Below the pieces are notes generated by a model that saw nothing but the letters and a program-made list of their open reading frames with translations, had not been told where the DNA came from and searched no databases. Source: Chloroflexota bacterium (GTDB taxonomy: Bacteria; Chloroflexota; Dehalococcoidia; SZUA-161; SpSt-899). Taken from it: a stretch of DNA of 10,736 bases. Both the position numbers and the translations under genes were made by a program. Positions 1-6,812 of this stretch are shown here, piece by piece. Every line of letters starts with the position of its first letter. Position 1 is the first letter of the stretch. Where the stretch lies: the NCBI GenBank assembly GCA_018725455.1, contig QLUN01000017.1, forward strand, positions 1-10,736. Direction: 5' to 3'.

Positions 1-2
1 GT

Positions 3-116
3 ATCCGTGGTTTTATATCCACGGTCAAAAAACAGCGGAAGAACGTATTGGAGTATTTGTGCAAGACATTTCAGGCATCCCAGGCAAATGCTATTTTGCT
101 GTCTGAAGGAGGGTAG
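3..116 (+). pseudogene. IS66-family transposase, C-terminal remnant (enters from the left edge)
   Basis: The frame beginning at base 3 reads IRGFISTVKKQRKNVLEY and continues to a TAG at 114-116. The block I-R-G-[FY]-[IL]-S-T-x-[RK]-K-Q followed by V-L-x-x-L is the conserved extreme C-terminus of IS66-type DDE transposases. About 37 residues are visible and the rest lies outside the window, so it cannot be said whether the upstream gene is intact. The 100 bases after the stop probably contain the right end of that element, but without the left end I cannot place its boundary. The small CCGTGG/CCACGG inverted repeat at 5-24 falls inside this coding frame. Confidence 0.6.
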
Positions 117-154
117 GCTGTGTAGTTACAGAATTAAAGCGTCTCAGATTGAGA

Positions 155-187
155 GCGTTTAGAATGGAAGCGTGAGGTTATAAACGC
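155..187. promoter_or_regulatory. Inverted repeat upstream of the epimerase gene (possible operator)
   Basis: GCGTTTA at 155-161 and its exact complement TAAACGC at 181-187 flank a 19-base spacer, 28 bases ahead of the epimerase start. The half-site TAAACGC also occurs at 9835-9841, just downstream of the -10 of the IclR gene. No good -35/-10 pair could be placed around it, so calling it an operator is a guess from symmetry and position. Confidence 0.25.
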
Positions 188-215
188 CCACGATCATAAA
201 AAGAAGGAGGCTCTT

Positions 216-1295
216 ATGTATACCTATGGAAGAAAACAAGGTTGCCGAATCAGTCTTGACTACACTTATAAGGGCATACGAGTGGCGTTCCTAGAGAACG
301 AAATCCTCCGGGTTGGAGTGCTGCTGGATAAAGGTGCGGATATTTTTGAGTTCACCTACAAACCGCATGACCTGGACTTTATGTGGCAGTCGCCTATCCC
401 CATGCAAAGACCTTTCGTGGCAACCAGCGCTTTGCCTGAGGGGGCTTTCCATGATTATTTTTATGGGGGCTGGCAGGAAGTACTCCCCTCCGCCGGATGG
501 GCTTCCGAGCCTTATCTGGGAGCGTACCAGGGGCTGCACGGGGAAGTATCGCTCTTGCCGTTTGAAGCGACGATTGTAGAAGATACGCCGGAGCGTGTGG
601 CTGTGCGCACCTGGGTTCGCACCTATCGCTCTCCTTTGACACTTGAACGCACGATGGCGCTTAAACGCGATAAAGCCGCACTCTTTATAAAAGAACGTCT
701 GGTCAATGAATCAGAAGGCGAATTTGCGATCATGTGGGGTCATCACCCCGCCCTGGGGGTGCCTTTCCTGGATGAAAACTGCGTCGTTCAAGTTCCAGCC
801 AAGAAAGTGGAGGTACTGGCGTTTCATCCCAATGGCCTGTGGGAACCGGGAGGTGATTATGATTTTCCGATGGTATTGAACCGGAGGACCGGAAAGTTGC
901 AAGACATTACTCGAGTTCTGCCACGTACAACGCGCTCTGTTGATGTGGTCTCCTTCAAAGAACTTACCGAAGGTTGGTATACCATCACAAATGAAAAGCT
1001 GCAGGTGGCTTTCGGCATGGCATGGGATGCCAAGCTGTTCAAATATCTTTGGATGTGGCAGGTCTATGGCGGGCATAACGACTATCCCTGGTACGGCAGG
1101 ACCTACAACTGTGCCCTGGAGCCATTCACGAGCTATCCGCCCGCTGGCGTCAAAAATGCAATAAACAATGGCTCAGCGTTAATCATGCGACCTGCTCAGA
1201 TTATTGAGACAGAGCTTGTAGCTGTAGCTTATCAGCATGAGAAAGCTTACCGGGTCGGTCTGGACGGGTCAGTAGAGCAACATCTTGGAATTTAA
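216..1295 (+). CDS. Aldose-1-epimerase-like (galactose mutarotase fold) protein, DUF4432-type
   Basis: A 359-residue cytoplasmic protein with no signal peptide or membrane segment. The start ATG follows a strong AAGGAGG site at 204-210. Features of the mutarotase-like beta-sandwich family: GADIFEFTYKPHDLDFMWQSP-like strand at residues 40-60, GGWQEVLPSAG at 84-94, LHGE at 107-110, MWGHHPALG at 173-181 and NCALEPFTSYP at 298-308. By analogy with aldose 1-epimerases, His177 and Glu302 are candidate catalytic acid/base residues and His108 a substrate contact. The family interconverts sugar anomers or binds sugars; the DUF4432-like subgroup is poorly defined, so the substrate is unknown. It lies on the same strand as the catabolic operon but about 770 bases away, with a transposase remnant and a separate promoter between, so it is probably its own transcription unit. 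Fold confident, exact activity not. Confidence 0.75.
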   Translation: MYTYGRKQGCRISLDYTYKGIRVAFLENEILRVGVLLDKGADIFEFTYKPHDLDFMWQSPIPMQRPFVATSALPEGAFHDYFYGGWQEVLPSAGWASEPYLGAYQGLHGEVSLLPFEATIVEDTPERVAVRTWVRTYRSPLTLERTMALKRDKAALFIKERLVNESEGEFAIMWGHHPALGVPFLDENCVVQVPAKKVEVLAFHPNGLWEPGGDYDFPMVLNRRTGKLQDITRVLPRTTRSVDVVSFKELTEGWYTITNEKLQVAFGMAWDAKLFKYLWMWQVYGGHNDYPWYGRTYNCALEPFTSYPPAGVKNAINNGSALIMRPAQIIETELVAVAYQHEKAYRVGLDGSVEQHLGI

Positions 1296-1302
1296 AGAAT
1301 AA

Positions 1303-1620
1303 GCCCCTGCAATCCTACCTTACATTCTGAATAATGAACTTGCAGCAGGCGTGTATCCTAGCGCTAAACATGGAGCCAACGCTGCCTGGTTAAGGCTAGA
1401 GGTGCTGGGCCACAACTTACTCCAACTGCTGAAGGTAGTTGCCTTGCCGCAAGAATATGCTACTGCCCGACCCAAGCGGCTAAGATTTGCCATCTTCAAC
1501 TTTGGGCGCATGGTGCGTCAGGCTGGCCAGGTCTTGCTGCGCCTTGCTAATGAGGCATAGAAGGCCCTAATTGAGCCAGGACGCCGTAGCATAGAGGCGG
1601 TGAGATGGGACAGTAGCTAA
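1303..1620 (+). pseudogene. Transposase C-terminal remnant (IS1380/IS4-like DDE type)
   Basis: The frame through 1303-1557 has no good start and no ribosome site, but reads AKHGANAAWLRLEVLGHNLL followed by ARPKRLRFAIFNFGRMVRQAG and LLRLANEA. The pattern ANAAW-hydrophobic-NLL, then KRLR-[FY]-x-[IL]-F-x-x-G-R-[VM]-[VR]-x-x-A is the typical C-terminus of IS1380/IS4-group transposases. A TAG at 1558-1560 is followed in the same frame by KALIEPGRRSIEAV up to a TAA at 1618-1620, which looks like the real tail of the protein behind a nonsense mutation. The rest of the gene is missing, as the epimerase ends only a few bases upstream. Family assignment is moderate; that it is a dead transposase tail is likely. 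Confidence 0.5.
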
Positions 1621-1876
1621 GGCATACAAATATTTGTCTCCATCCAGTAAACAGAAAACAGAACTGGTTTATCCTCTAGAGGGAGAGAGTTTACCTCACG
1701 AAGGCCAGGATGGTCAATTATTAGCTAATCAGCACCCGCAGAAGCCTACAGTGGCAGGATAAAAGTGCCTTTTACTAGCGCAATCTCGCCTGGTTTGCCT
1801 GGCACCTGAAATCTTATGCCGGCAAAATACCCCTAATCGCCGTCAGCGTCATTTTACTCGACTTGACTCACGGATT
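1621..1876. other. Gene-free spacer
   Basis: No convincing coding frame, RNA gene or terminator is visible. Several short perfect palindromes occur, such as CAAATATTTG near 1627, CCTCTAGAGG at 1673-1682 and ATTAGCTAAT near 1720, without any accompanying promoter. It is probably residual DNA from the transposase remnant just upstream. Confidence 0.4.
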
Positions 1877-1896
1877 AAGGGCACGCGCGTGCCCTT
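1877..1896. promoter_or_regulatory. Perfect 20-bp palindrome (candidate operator)
   Basis: AAGGGCACGCGCGTGCCCTT is identical to its reverse complement over all 20 bases. Its last two bases are the first two of the TTGACA -35 at 1895-1900, so a protein bound here would compete with RNA polymerase or contact it. It lacks a T-run, so it is not an intrinsic terminator. The cognate regulator is not identifiable from sequence; the IclR protein of this window is one candidate, a LacI- or GntR-type protein elsewhere another. Confidence 0.5.
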
Positions 1897-1923
1897 GACA
1901 AGGTTACTTTTGTGGGCTATCAT
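1895..1923 (+). promoter_or_regulatory. Sigma70-type promoter of the catabolic operon
   Basis: TTGACA at 1895-1900, a 17-base spacer and TATCAT at 1918-1923 match the consensus at 11 of 12 positions. Transcription would start near 1930 and leave a leader of about 140 bases before the aldolase ATG. A second, weaker extended -10 (TGCTATAAA) at 1960-1968 lies downstream without a partner -35. This is the only good promoter ahead of the run of genes from 2070 to 5919. Confidence 0.6.
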
Positions 1924-2069
1924 TAGATACGGAGGCTCAATAGTTACGAAAATACTTTGTGCTATAAATTTATTAGATGAATGATAATTTCATAGAATGA
2001 CATTGTTTGCCCTTTTTTCTTTATTGCACACGTCCACCATCTAATAACAAAGTCGCGAATGATGTATTC

Positions 2070-2717
2070 ATGAGTCAAAAGGCGGCACTTGAGCTGATTT
2101 TAGAGACCGGCGTGGTAGCGATCATGCGCGCGAAAAACTCCGACCAGCTTTTAGCCGCAGCGGACGCGGTTCTGGCAGGAGGCGTCAGAGCTATCGAGGT
2201 GACTATGACAACCCCTGGCGCGCTAGACGTGATCCACCAGGCGACCTGCAAATACGGCAACGAGGTGCTGTTCGGGGTTGGATCTGTCCTGGATGCCGAG
2301 ACTGCCCGGGCCGCAATCCTGGCGGGCGCGCAGTTCGTCGTTTGTCCCACCTTGAATCTGGGCACGATCGAGGTCTGCAAGCGCTATTCAGTCCCGGTCA
2401 TGCCTGGCGCCTACACGCCCACCGAGATCCTCACAGCATGGGAAGCGGGGACTTCCTTGGTCAAGGTGTTCCCGGCCAGTATCGGCGGCCCCGCGTACAT
2501 CAAAGCGGTGAAAGCGCCTCTGCCGCAGGTCCGGTTGGCGGCAGTAGGCGGGGTGGACCTGACCACAACCGCAGACTTTGTCCGCGCTGGAACGGAGGTC
2601 GTGGGGGTGGGGAGCGAGCTGGTGAACCAAAAGCTCCTGGACGCAAGGGATTTCGGCGCCATCACCGAGCGTGCCCGCCGGTTCCGCGAGGAAGTTGAGA
2701 AGGCTCGCAACCATTAG
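2070..2717 (+). CDS. eda: 2-keto-3-deoxy-6-phosphogluconate (KDPG) aldolase family protein
   Basis: A class I aldolase of 215 residues, the usual family length, that splits KDPG (or a related 2-keto-3-deoxy sugar acid phosphate) into pyruvate and glyceraldehyde-3-phosphate in the cytoplasm. The TIM-barrel signature is complete: GVVAIMRAKN at 14-23, AIEVTMTTPGA at 41-51 with catalytic Glu43, FGVGSVLD at 68-75, VCPTLN at 91-96, MPGAYTPTEI at 111-120, VKVFPAS at 131-137 with Schiff-base Lys132, AAVGGV at 157-162 and GVGSELV at 179-185. The frame is open back to 2007, but ATG 2070 gives the family N-terminus; there is no clear ribosome site in front of it. First gene of the operon behind the promoter at 1895-1923. 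Its normal partner, the KDG kinase, is the broken gene at the end of the cluster. Confidence 0.9.
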   Translation: MSQKAALELILETGVVAIMRAKNSDQLLAAADAVLAGGVRAIEVTMTTPGALDVIHQATCKYGNEVLFGVGSVLDAETARAAILAGAQFVVCPTLNLGTIEVCKRYSVPVMPGAYTPTEILTAWEAGTSLVKVFPASIGGPAYIKAVKAPLPQVRLAAVGGVDLTTTADFVRAGTEVVGVGSELVNQKLLDARDFGAITERARRFREEVEKARNH

Positions 2718-2822
2718 ATCCGTAGTACGCAACTCCGATGGGGCTGGTTTCGGAGGGCGTTTCGCACCATTGCTCAACCGGCGGCGCGTTGCGAACCAAT
2801 GATTCGTCTGAGCAGGGCTTCT

Positions 2823-3110
2823 ATGATTGAACGGCACGTGACTTTCGACGTTTTCCCTGATAAGTGTCTTGAATTTGAAAACCTGTTTGTACAAGAGTAC
2901 TGCCCCGCCATGGCTTCGATGCCGGGGTACGTAAAAGTGGAGCTGCTGCGCGAACAGGAGCACCCCAGCAAGTACCAAATGGTCATCCGTTTTGAAACGG
3001 CGGAAGCGTCCGCCGGCTGGCGCAACTCCGACTTACATAAGGCATTGCAGCCCAGGATTAAGGCTCTGTATTCCACAAGCCAGCTTCAGGTGTACGAGGT
3101 GGTCGCATGA
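2823..3110 (+). CDS. Small ABM-superfamily (dimeric alpha/beta barrel) protein
   Basis: A 95-residue soluble protein beginning MIERHVTFDV. The alternation of strand (HVTFDVF), helix (CLEFENLFVQEYCPAMASMPGY), strand (YVKVELLRE), strand (KYQMVIRFET), then W-R-x-S-x-L-H-K-A-L and a final strand LQVYEVV fits the antibiotic biosynthesis monooxygenase/ferredoxin-like barrel superfamily, normally 90-105 residues and dimeric. Members include monooxygenases, decarboxylases, sugar mutarotases of the RhaM/YiiL kind and proteins of unknown role, so no reaction is assigned. An in-frame ATG at 2799 would add 8 residues; the later start fits the first strand better and has AGCAGGG a few bases ahead. It lies 105 bases after the aldolase and 64 before the RraA-like gene, so it is probably co-transcribed. 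Confidence 0.65.
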   Translation: MIERHVTFDVFPDKCLEFENLFVQEYCPAMASMPGYVKVELLREQEHPSKYQMVIRFETAEASAGWRNSDLHKALQPRIKALYSTSQLQVYEVVA

Positions 3111-3174
3111 CCAGAGGCCCAAGGTCAGATAACCAGAGCGATACGCGCTATAACATCCGGCAAGAGGTGTAAAG

Positions 3175-3855
3175 ATGCGGAAAATCATACGGAATCGCGA
3201 AAAGGAGCCTTCTGGGAAGATCCTGCAGGGGTTTAAAGACCTGCTCAAGATTTACAGCCCCTCGTGCGTGGTGGCGGATGCGCAGGAGCGGGCCGGGGTG
3301 ATGCGCAGCTATATGCGCCCGCTCATCCCGAACACGCGCTTTGTGGGCCCGGCGCTGACCGTGCGGCTCGAGCCGGGTAACCAGGTAGACTGCCTGGATG
3401 CGCTTTCGGTCGCCCAGGCCGGAGACGTGATCGTGGTGGATGCTGCCGGTGAAACCGAGACCTCCATCTGGGGCGGCCTGATGTCGGGCCTGTGCAAGAT
3501 GAAAGGCGTGGTCGGCGCGGTGGTGGACGGGGCCATCCGCGATACCGACGAGACCCGCGACCTGGGCTTCTGTATCTTCTCGAAGGCCATCGTGCCCCGT
3601 TCCACGCACACCCCTTATTCCGGGCGCATGGAACCGATCGAGATCAATGTGCCGATCCAGTGCGCAGGCGTACTGGTAAACCCCGGAGACCTGGTGCTCG
3701 GCGACGAAATCGGCGTAACAGTCATCCCCCTGGAGAACGCCGCTGAAGTATTGCAAAAAGCGCGCGATCAGGCCGAGAAAGAAGAAAAGACGCGCGCCAA
3801 TATCCGCGAAGGCAAGACCGTGGAAGAACTGCTGGCGGAGTTCGGCCGGTTATAG
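3175..3855 (+). CDS. RraA-like / HMG-CHA aldolase family protein
   Basis: A 226-residue cytoplasmic protein with AAGAGGTG at 3162-3169 ahead of its ATG. The alpha-beta-beta-alpha RraA fold is recognisable: FVGPALTVRLEPG at 56-68, GDVIVVDAAGE at 83-93, WGGLMSGLCKMKGVVGAVVDGAIRD at 99-123, and VNPGDLVLGDEIGVTVIP at 168-185. The G-G-x-x-x region plus Arg122 and Asp123 are what divalent-metal-dependent 4-hydroxy-4-methyl-2-oxoglutarate/oxaloacetate aldolases use to hold pyruvate and Mg2+. True RraA (RNase E inhibitor) proteins are shorter, about 160 residues; this length and its place in a sugar-acid operon favour an aldolase/decarboxylase or related lyase. Its helical, charged C-terminus (about 188-226) is typical of the longer subgroup. 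Substrate unknown. A retro-aldol enzyme beside a KDPG aldolase could give a second, phosphate-free route. Confidence 0.8.
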   Translation: MRKIIRNREKEPSGKILQGFKDLLKIYSPSCVVADAQERAGVMRSYMRPLIPNTRFVGPALTVRLEPGNQVDCLDALSVAQAGDVIVVDAAGETETSIWGGLMSGLCKMKGVVGAVVDGAIRDTDETRDLGFCIFSKAIVPRSTHTPYSGRMEPIEINVPIQCAGVLVNPGDLVLGDEIGVTVIPLENAAEVLQKARDQAEKEEKTRANIREGKTVEELLAEFGRL

Positions 3856-3933
3856 CCGCCGGATCGACTCTCGAAACTTTACGCAGGGCTGAAAAGAAAA
3901 CTTGTTTTCCAAAACTTCAAAGGAGAGGATAAA

Positions 3934-5112
3934 ATGACAGAAAGGGAACAAATTCGCCTTGAACGCTTGCAAGCGAAGATGGCAGCGGAAGACCTGGCCG
4001 CGCTGGTCTGCCGGCTGCCGGAGAATGTGATCTACCTGACCGATTACTGGCCTCACCACGGTTTTTCGGTGGCCGTCCTGCCCAGGGAGGGAAAGCCGAT
4101 GCTCTTCGTCCCGGAAGTGGAGGAAGAGTATGCCCAGAATGGGTGGGCCGAGGTCACAACCTTTGGCTGGGGCCTCTTGAAGGACGGCGGTCTGTATGAG
4201 AATTATCGCCGCTTATTGACCCAGGCTCGCCAAAAACTGGGCATGGAAGGCAAAAAGGTCGGCGTCGAGAAGAGCTTTGAAGTGGTTGGCCCCACTTACC
4301 GATCCGCCGAGCCGGTCGTTCCCGCAGCGCCATGGAACAACCTGCTGGCGGATTTGTTTTCGGATGCCGAGCTGGTGGATGCGTTCGGCCTGCTGCAGGG
4401 CGCCCGGGCGATTAAAACGGATTACGAGTTGAGAAAGCTGAAAATCGCCAACGAGATAGCCGAAATGGGGATTCGCTATGCCCTATCTTTGCTGAAACCA
4501 GGTATGACCGAAGCCCAGGTAGGTGCTTTGGTGGAATACAAGATCCGCGCCGATGGTCCGGGCTATAAGGGGGGGCGCTTGATGCGTGCCTCGGCGGAGG
4601 TGGCTGCCGGGCCTGTGGGCAGTACGAAAGGTACGCTGCTCATTCCGTCCACGATCTACAAAATCAAGCAGGGCGATTTCGTGATGATCGAGCTGGCGAC
4701 CGTGGTAGATGGTTATTGGTCCGATCTGACCTACATGGCAGTGGCCGGCGAACCGAGTCAACGCCAGAAGGAGATCTATAACCACCTGTTAGAGGCACAA
4801 CAATCCGCCGCTCGGCAGATGCGCCCAGGAGCCTCCTTCTCCGATCCCGATAAAGCGGCTCGCGAGGTGCTGGAAGTGGCTGGCCTGGGTGAGTACTTTG
4901 TCCACATCACTGGTCACGGTGTCGGTCTTCGCTACCATGAGTTTATACCTTTCCTGATGCCAGGAGCTACCGGCACGCTTGAGAAAGGGATGGTGAGCAC
5001 TGTTGAACCAGGTGTTTATATCCCCAATTTTGGTGGGTTGCGGATTGAGGACAACGTGGCCGTTGGTGCTGATGGACCCATATTCCTATCCACACCGCGC
5101 AAACCTTGGTAG
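3934..5112 (+). CDS. M24-family (creatinase/prolidase/aminopeptidase P-like) protein
   Basis: 392 residues, with GGAGAGG a few bases before ATG. An N-terminal creatinase-like domain (about 1-155) precedes a pita-bread catalytic domain (about 160-385). Of the five M24 metal ligands, Asp264 (YWSDLTY), His328 (ITGHGVGL), Glu358 (STVEPGVYIP) and Glu372 (LRIEDNVAV) are present. The first aspartate of the usual D-x-G motif is Glu253 (VMIELATVVDG), a conservative but unusual change. His335 (YHEF) matches the second conserved histidine region. M24 proteins hydrolyse X-Pro bonds or, in creatinase, a C-N bond with no catalytic metal, so with a changed ligand set and a sugar-acid operon around it a non-peptidase C-N or amide substrate is possible. 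It lies 78 bases after the RraA-like gene and 36 before the SDR, consistent with one transcript. No signal peptide. Confidence 0.8.
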   Translation: MTEREQIRLERLQAKMAAEDLAALVCRLPENVIYLTDYWPHHGFSVAVLPREGKPMLFVPEVEEEYAQNGWAEVTTFGWGLLKDGGLYENYRRLLTQARQKLGMEGKKVGVEKSFEVVGPTYRSAEPVVPAAPWNNLLADLFSDAELVDAFGLLQGARAIKTDYELRKLKIANEIAEMGIRYALSLLKPGMTEAQVGALVEYKIRADGPGYKGGRLMRASAEVAAGPVGSTKGTLLIPSTIYKIKQGDFVMIELATVVDGYWSDLTYMAVAGEPSQRQKEIYNHLLEAQQSAARQMRPGASFSDPDKAAREVLEVAGLGEYFVHITGHGVGLRYHEFIPFLMPGATGTLEKGMVSTVEPGVYIPNFGGLRIEDNVAVGADGPIFLSTPRKPW

Positions 5113-5148
5113 TGACACCGTTTCTAAAAAATTATGGAGGAATAAGCC

Positions 5149-5919
5149 ATGAGACTTAAAGATCGTGTCGCCATCGTCACTGGTGGAGCAAAAGGGATCG
5201 GCTGGGGCATCTGCAAGGTGCTTAGCCAAGAAGGAGCCAAGATCGTTGTCATAGACTGGGACGACCAGAATGGTGAAAAAACCGCCGCAGAAATCAATCA
5301 GGCAGGCGGCAAGGCCATTTTCGTCAAGTGCGATGTTTCGAATGAAGAACAAGTCAAGGCCATGATTCAGGCGACGTTGGACCGGTTTGGCAAGATCGAT
5401 ATCCTGGTAAACAATGCCGGCATTGGGGTCTATAAATCGGTGCTGGACACCAGCAGCAAGGATTGGGATCACTGCTTGAGCGTAAATCTAAAAGGCCAGT
5501 TTCTATGCTCCAAATATGCTATCCCGCACATGCATAAGATTGGCAGAGGCTCCATCGTCAACATCTCGTCAGTACATTCCTTCCAGACCGTCAGCGGTGT
5601 GGCTCCCTACGCTGCTTCGAAAGGCGGGGTCACCGCTCTGACCCGCAACATGGCCATTGACTATGGACCGACCATCCGGGTGAACTCGATTGCCCCCGGC
5701 TGGGTGCTCACGCCACTGATCCAAAGCATCTTCGACAGCTACCCTGACCCGGCCGAACAACGGCGGCTGGTCGAACAGCGTCAGGTGATGAAATGCATTG
5801 GCCGACCGGAAGACATTGGCTATGCAGTCGCCTTCCTGGTTAGCGATGAAGCTTGCTTCATTACCGGCACTCAACTTTACGTAGATGGCGGCTTAACTGC
5901 TCAGCTTGAAACCTGGTAG
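5149..5919 (+). CDS. Short-chain dehydrogenase/reductase (classical SDR), probable sugar-acid or polyol dehydrogenase
   Basis: 256 residues, typical of classical SDRs, with TATGGAGGA before the ATG. Motifs: nucleotide-binding TGGAKGIG at 11-18, acidic Asp36 at the end of strand 2 (favouring NAD(H) over NADP(H)), CDV at 61-63, NNAG at 88-91, Asn113, Ser141 (VNISS), Tyr154 and Lys158 (YAASK), completing the N-S-Y-K tetrad, then PGWVLTP at 183-189 and the C-terminal ITGTQLYVDGG at 238-248. The family oxidises or reduces secondary alcohols; the best neighbours for comparison are gluconate 5-dehydrogenase and KduD (2-dehydro-3-deoxygluconate 5-dehydrogenase), both of which would feed the KDG/KDPG branch here, but the substrate cannot be read from sequence. 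The kinase pseudogene follows with an AGGAGGG site 4 bases after the stop codon, so the two were translated as a coupled pair. Confidence 0.88.
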   Translation: MRLKDRVAIVTGGAKGIGWGICKVLSQEGAKIVVIDWDDQNGEKTAAEINQAGGKAIFVKCDVSNEEQVKAMIQATLDRFGKIDILVNNAGIGVYKSVLDTSSKDWDHCLSVNLKGQFLCSKYAIPHMHKIGRGSIVNISSVHSFQTVSGVAPYAASKGGVTALTRNMAIDYGPTIRVNSIAPGWVLTPLIQSIFDSYPDPAEQRRLVEQRQVMKCIGRPEDIGYAVAFLVSDEACFITGTQLYVDGGLTAQLETW

Positions 5920-5938
5920 GCATAGGAGGGAATTGCCC

Positions 5939-6669
5939 CTGAGTGATCAGAAAATCAGGTTCGACATCACCAAAGACGACCTGAGCAGCTTCGCCAACAA
6001 AGGCCCGGTCTTTGTAACCTTTGGCGAGACGCTCATCCGGGATACCCCGGCTGACACCCAGCGCCTGGAAATGACCCGCCAGGCCCATGTCTCACTGGCG
6101 GGGAGCGAATATACCCTGTGCATGACCCTGGCCCGCTCCGGGATCCCCACGGCCTACATCACCCGCGTCCCGGATAACCCCTACGGTTGGATGGTCCGGG
6201 ATATCGCCCGCAGCCAGGGCATCAACACAGACTTCATCCTCTGGGCGCCCAAGGCCGAGCCGATCGGCCGGTTCCTCTACGAGTTGGGCCGCAGCCGCGT
6301 AAGAGCATCGGCTGGTACCAGCGCATGTACTCCGCGGCCAGCCGCCAGGGAGCCGGGATGGTGTATTGGGGCTGCGCGCTGCAAGACGCCAGGCTCTTCC
6401 ACACCTCTGGCACCAGCTTCGGCTTGGCCTACCACAGCAAGTACGAAAGGAATTACCTGTTAGAGGCTTTCTATGAAGCGATAGCGGCCAAACCGGCCGA
6501 CTGCCTGGTCGGGCTGGACTTCAACTACCGGACGACGCTGTGGAGTCCAGACCAATGCCGGGCGATCATGACGCCCCTGGTCACCGACCATATCGATATC
6601 CTGATCACCACCATTGAGGACATGGCCGCGATCTACGGGATTGGCTGCGGGCAGTACAGCGCCGACTAG
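5939..6669 (+). pseudogene. PfkB-family sugar kinase (KDG kinase-like), 5' part, disrupted
   Basis: The N-terminal two thirds of a ribokinase-like kinase. In the first frame VFVTFGETLIRDTP, LAGSEYTLCMTLARSGI, YITRVPDNPYGWMVRD and GRFLYELGRS are recognisable. Near 6294-6296 the frame breaks: replacing one C in the GCAGC-CGCGT stretch restores reading into PRKSIGWYQRMYSAAS, then MVYWGCAL, LVGLDFNYRTTLWSP (the D-x-N-x-R signature of KDG kinases) and ITTIEDMAAIYG. This ends at an in-frame TAG at 6667-6669, immediately before the inserted IS. The start is uncertain: AGGAGGG at 5924-5930 points to a CTG at 5939 or TTG at 5933, so the original start may also be mutated. Its intact product would phosphorylate 2-keto-3-deoxygluconate to KDPG for the aldolase at 2070. 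A sequencing error could explain the 1-base deletion, but not the insertion. Confidence 0.85.
6666..6669. repeat. Target-site duplication CTAG, left copy
   Basis: CTAG directly precedes the left inverted end of the IS and is repeated directly after the right end at 8629-8632. Joining the kinase at one CTAG restores the reading frame across the insertion point, as expected of a 4-base duplication. Confidence 0.6.
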
Positions 6670-6769
6670 CCCATGTTTGACATTTCCAGAGGTAAGCCAG
6701 CTTTGAGCCAGCTTTGTTTGAACCTGGCCCTGGCCGAACTGTGATGACAGACAAAGAGCAAAAGCCCTA

Positions 6770-6798
6770 TTGACAATTGCTGCACAGTGTGTCATACT
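6770..6798 (+). promoter_or_regulatory. Promoter of the IS transposase
   Basis: TTGACA at 6770-6775, a 17-base spacer and CATACT at 6793-6798. Transcription would begin near 6805, only about 8 bases before the ATG at 6813. The -35 sits in the word TTGACAATTG, which also occurs, inverted, in the right end of the element (8612-8621), so transposase bound to its end motif could also contact its own promoter. Confidence 0.55.
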
Positions 6799-6812
6799 AA
6801 ACAGTGACAGCA

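Noticed and set aside
5..24. CCGTGG/CCACGG hairpin at the left edge
   Set aside because: It lies inside the IS66 C-terminal coding frame and no T-run follows, so it is probably chance.
1877..1896. GC-rich palindrome as an intrinsic terminator
   Set aside because: It is not followed by a T-run, it has no natural loop, and it overlaps a near-consensus -35, so an operator is the better reading.
2727..2760. CTCCGA...TCGGAG hairpin after the aldolase gene as a terminator
   Set aside because: Six-base stem with a large loop and no T-run; the next gene is close and probably co-transcribed.
2388..2978. Long - strand open frame of 196 codons across the aldolase
   Set aside because: Shadow of the + strand aldolase in GC-rich sequence; no start signal and no recognisable protein family.
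3896..3909. GAAAAC-TT-GTTTTC inverted repeat before the M24 gene
   Set aside because: Short and AT-rich, inside an operon with no promoter nearby; chance cannot be excluded.
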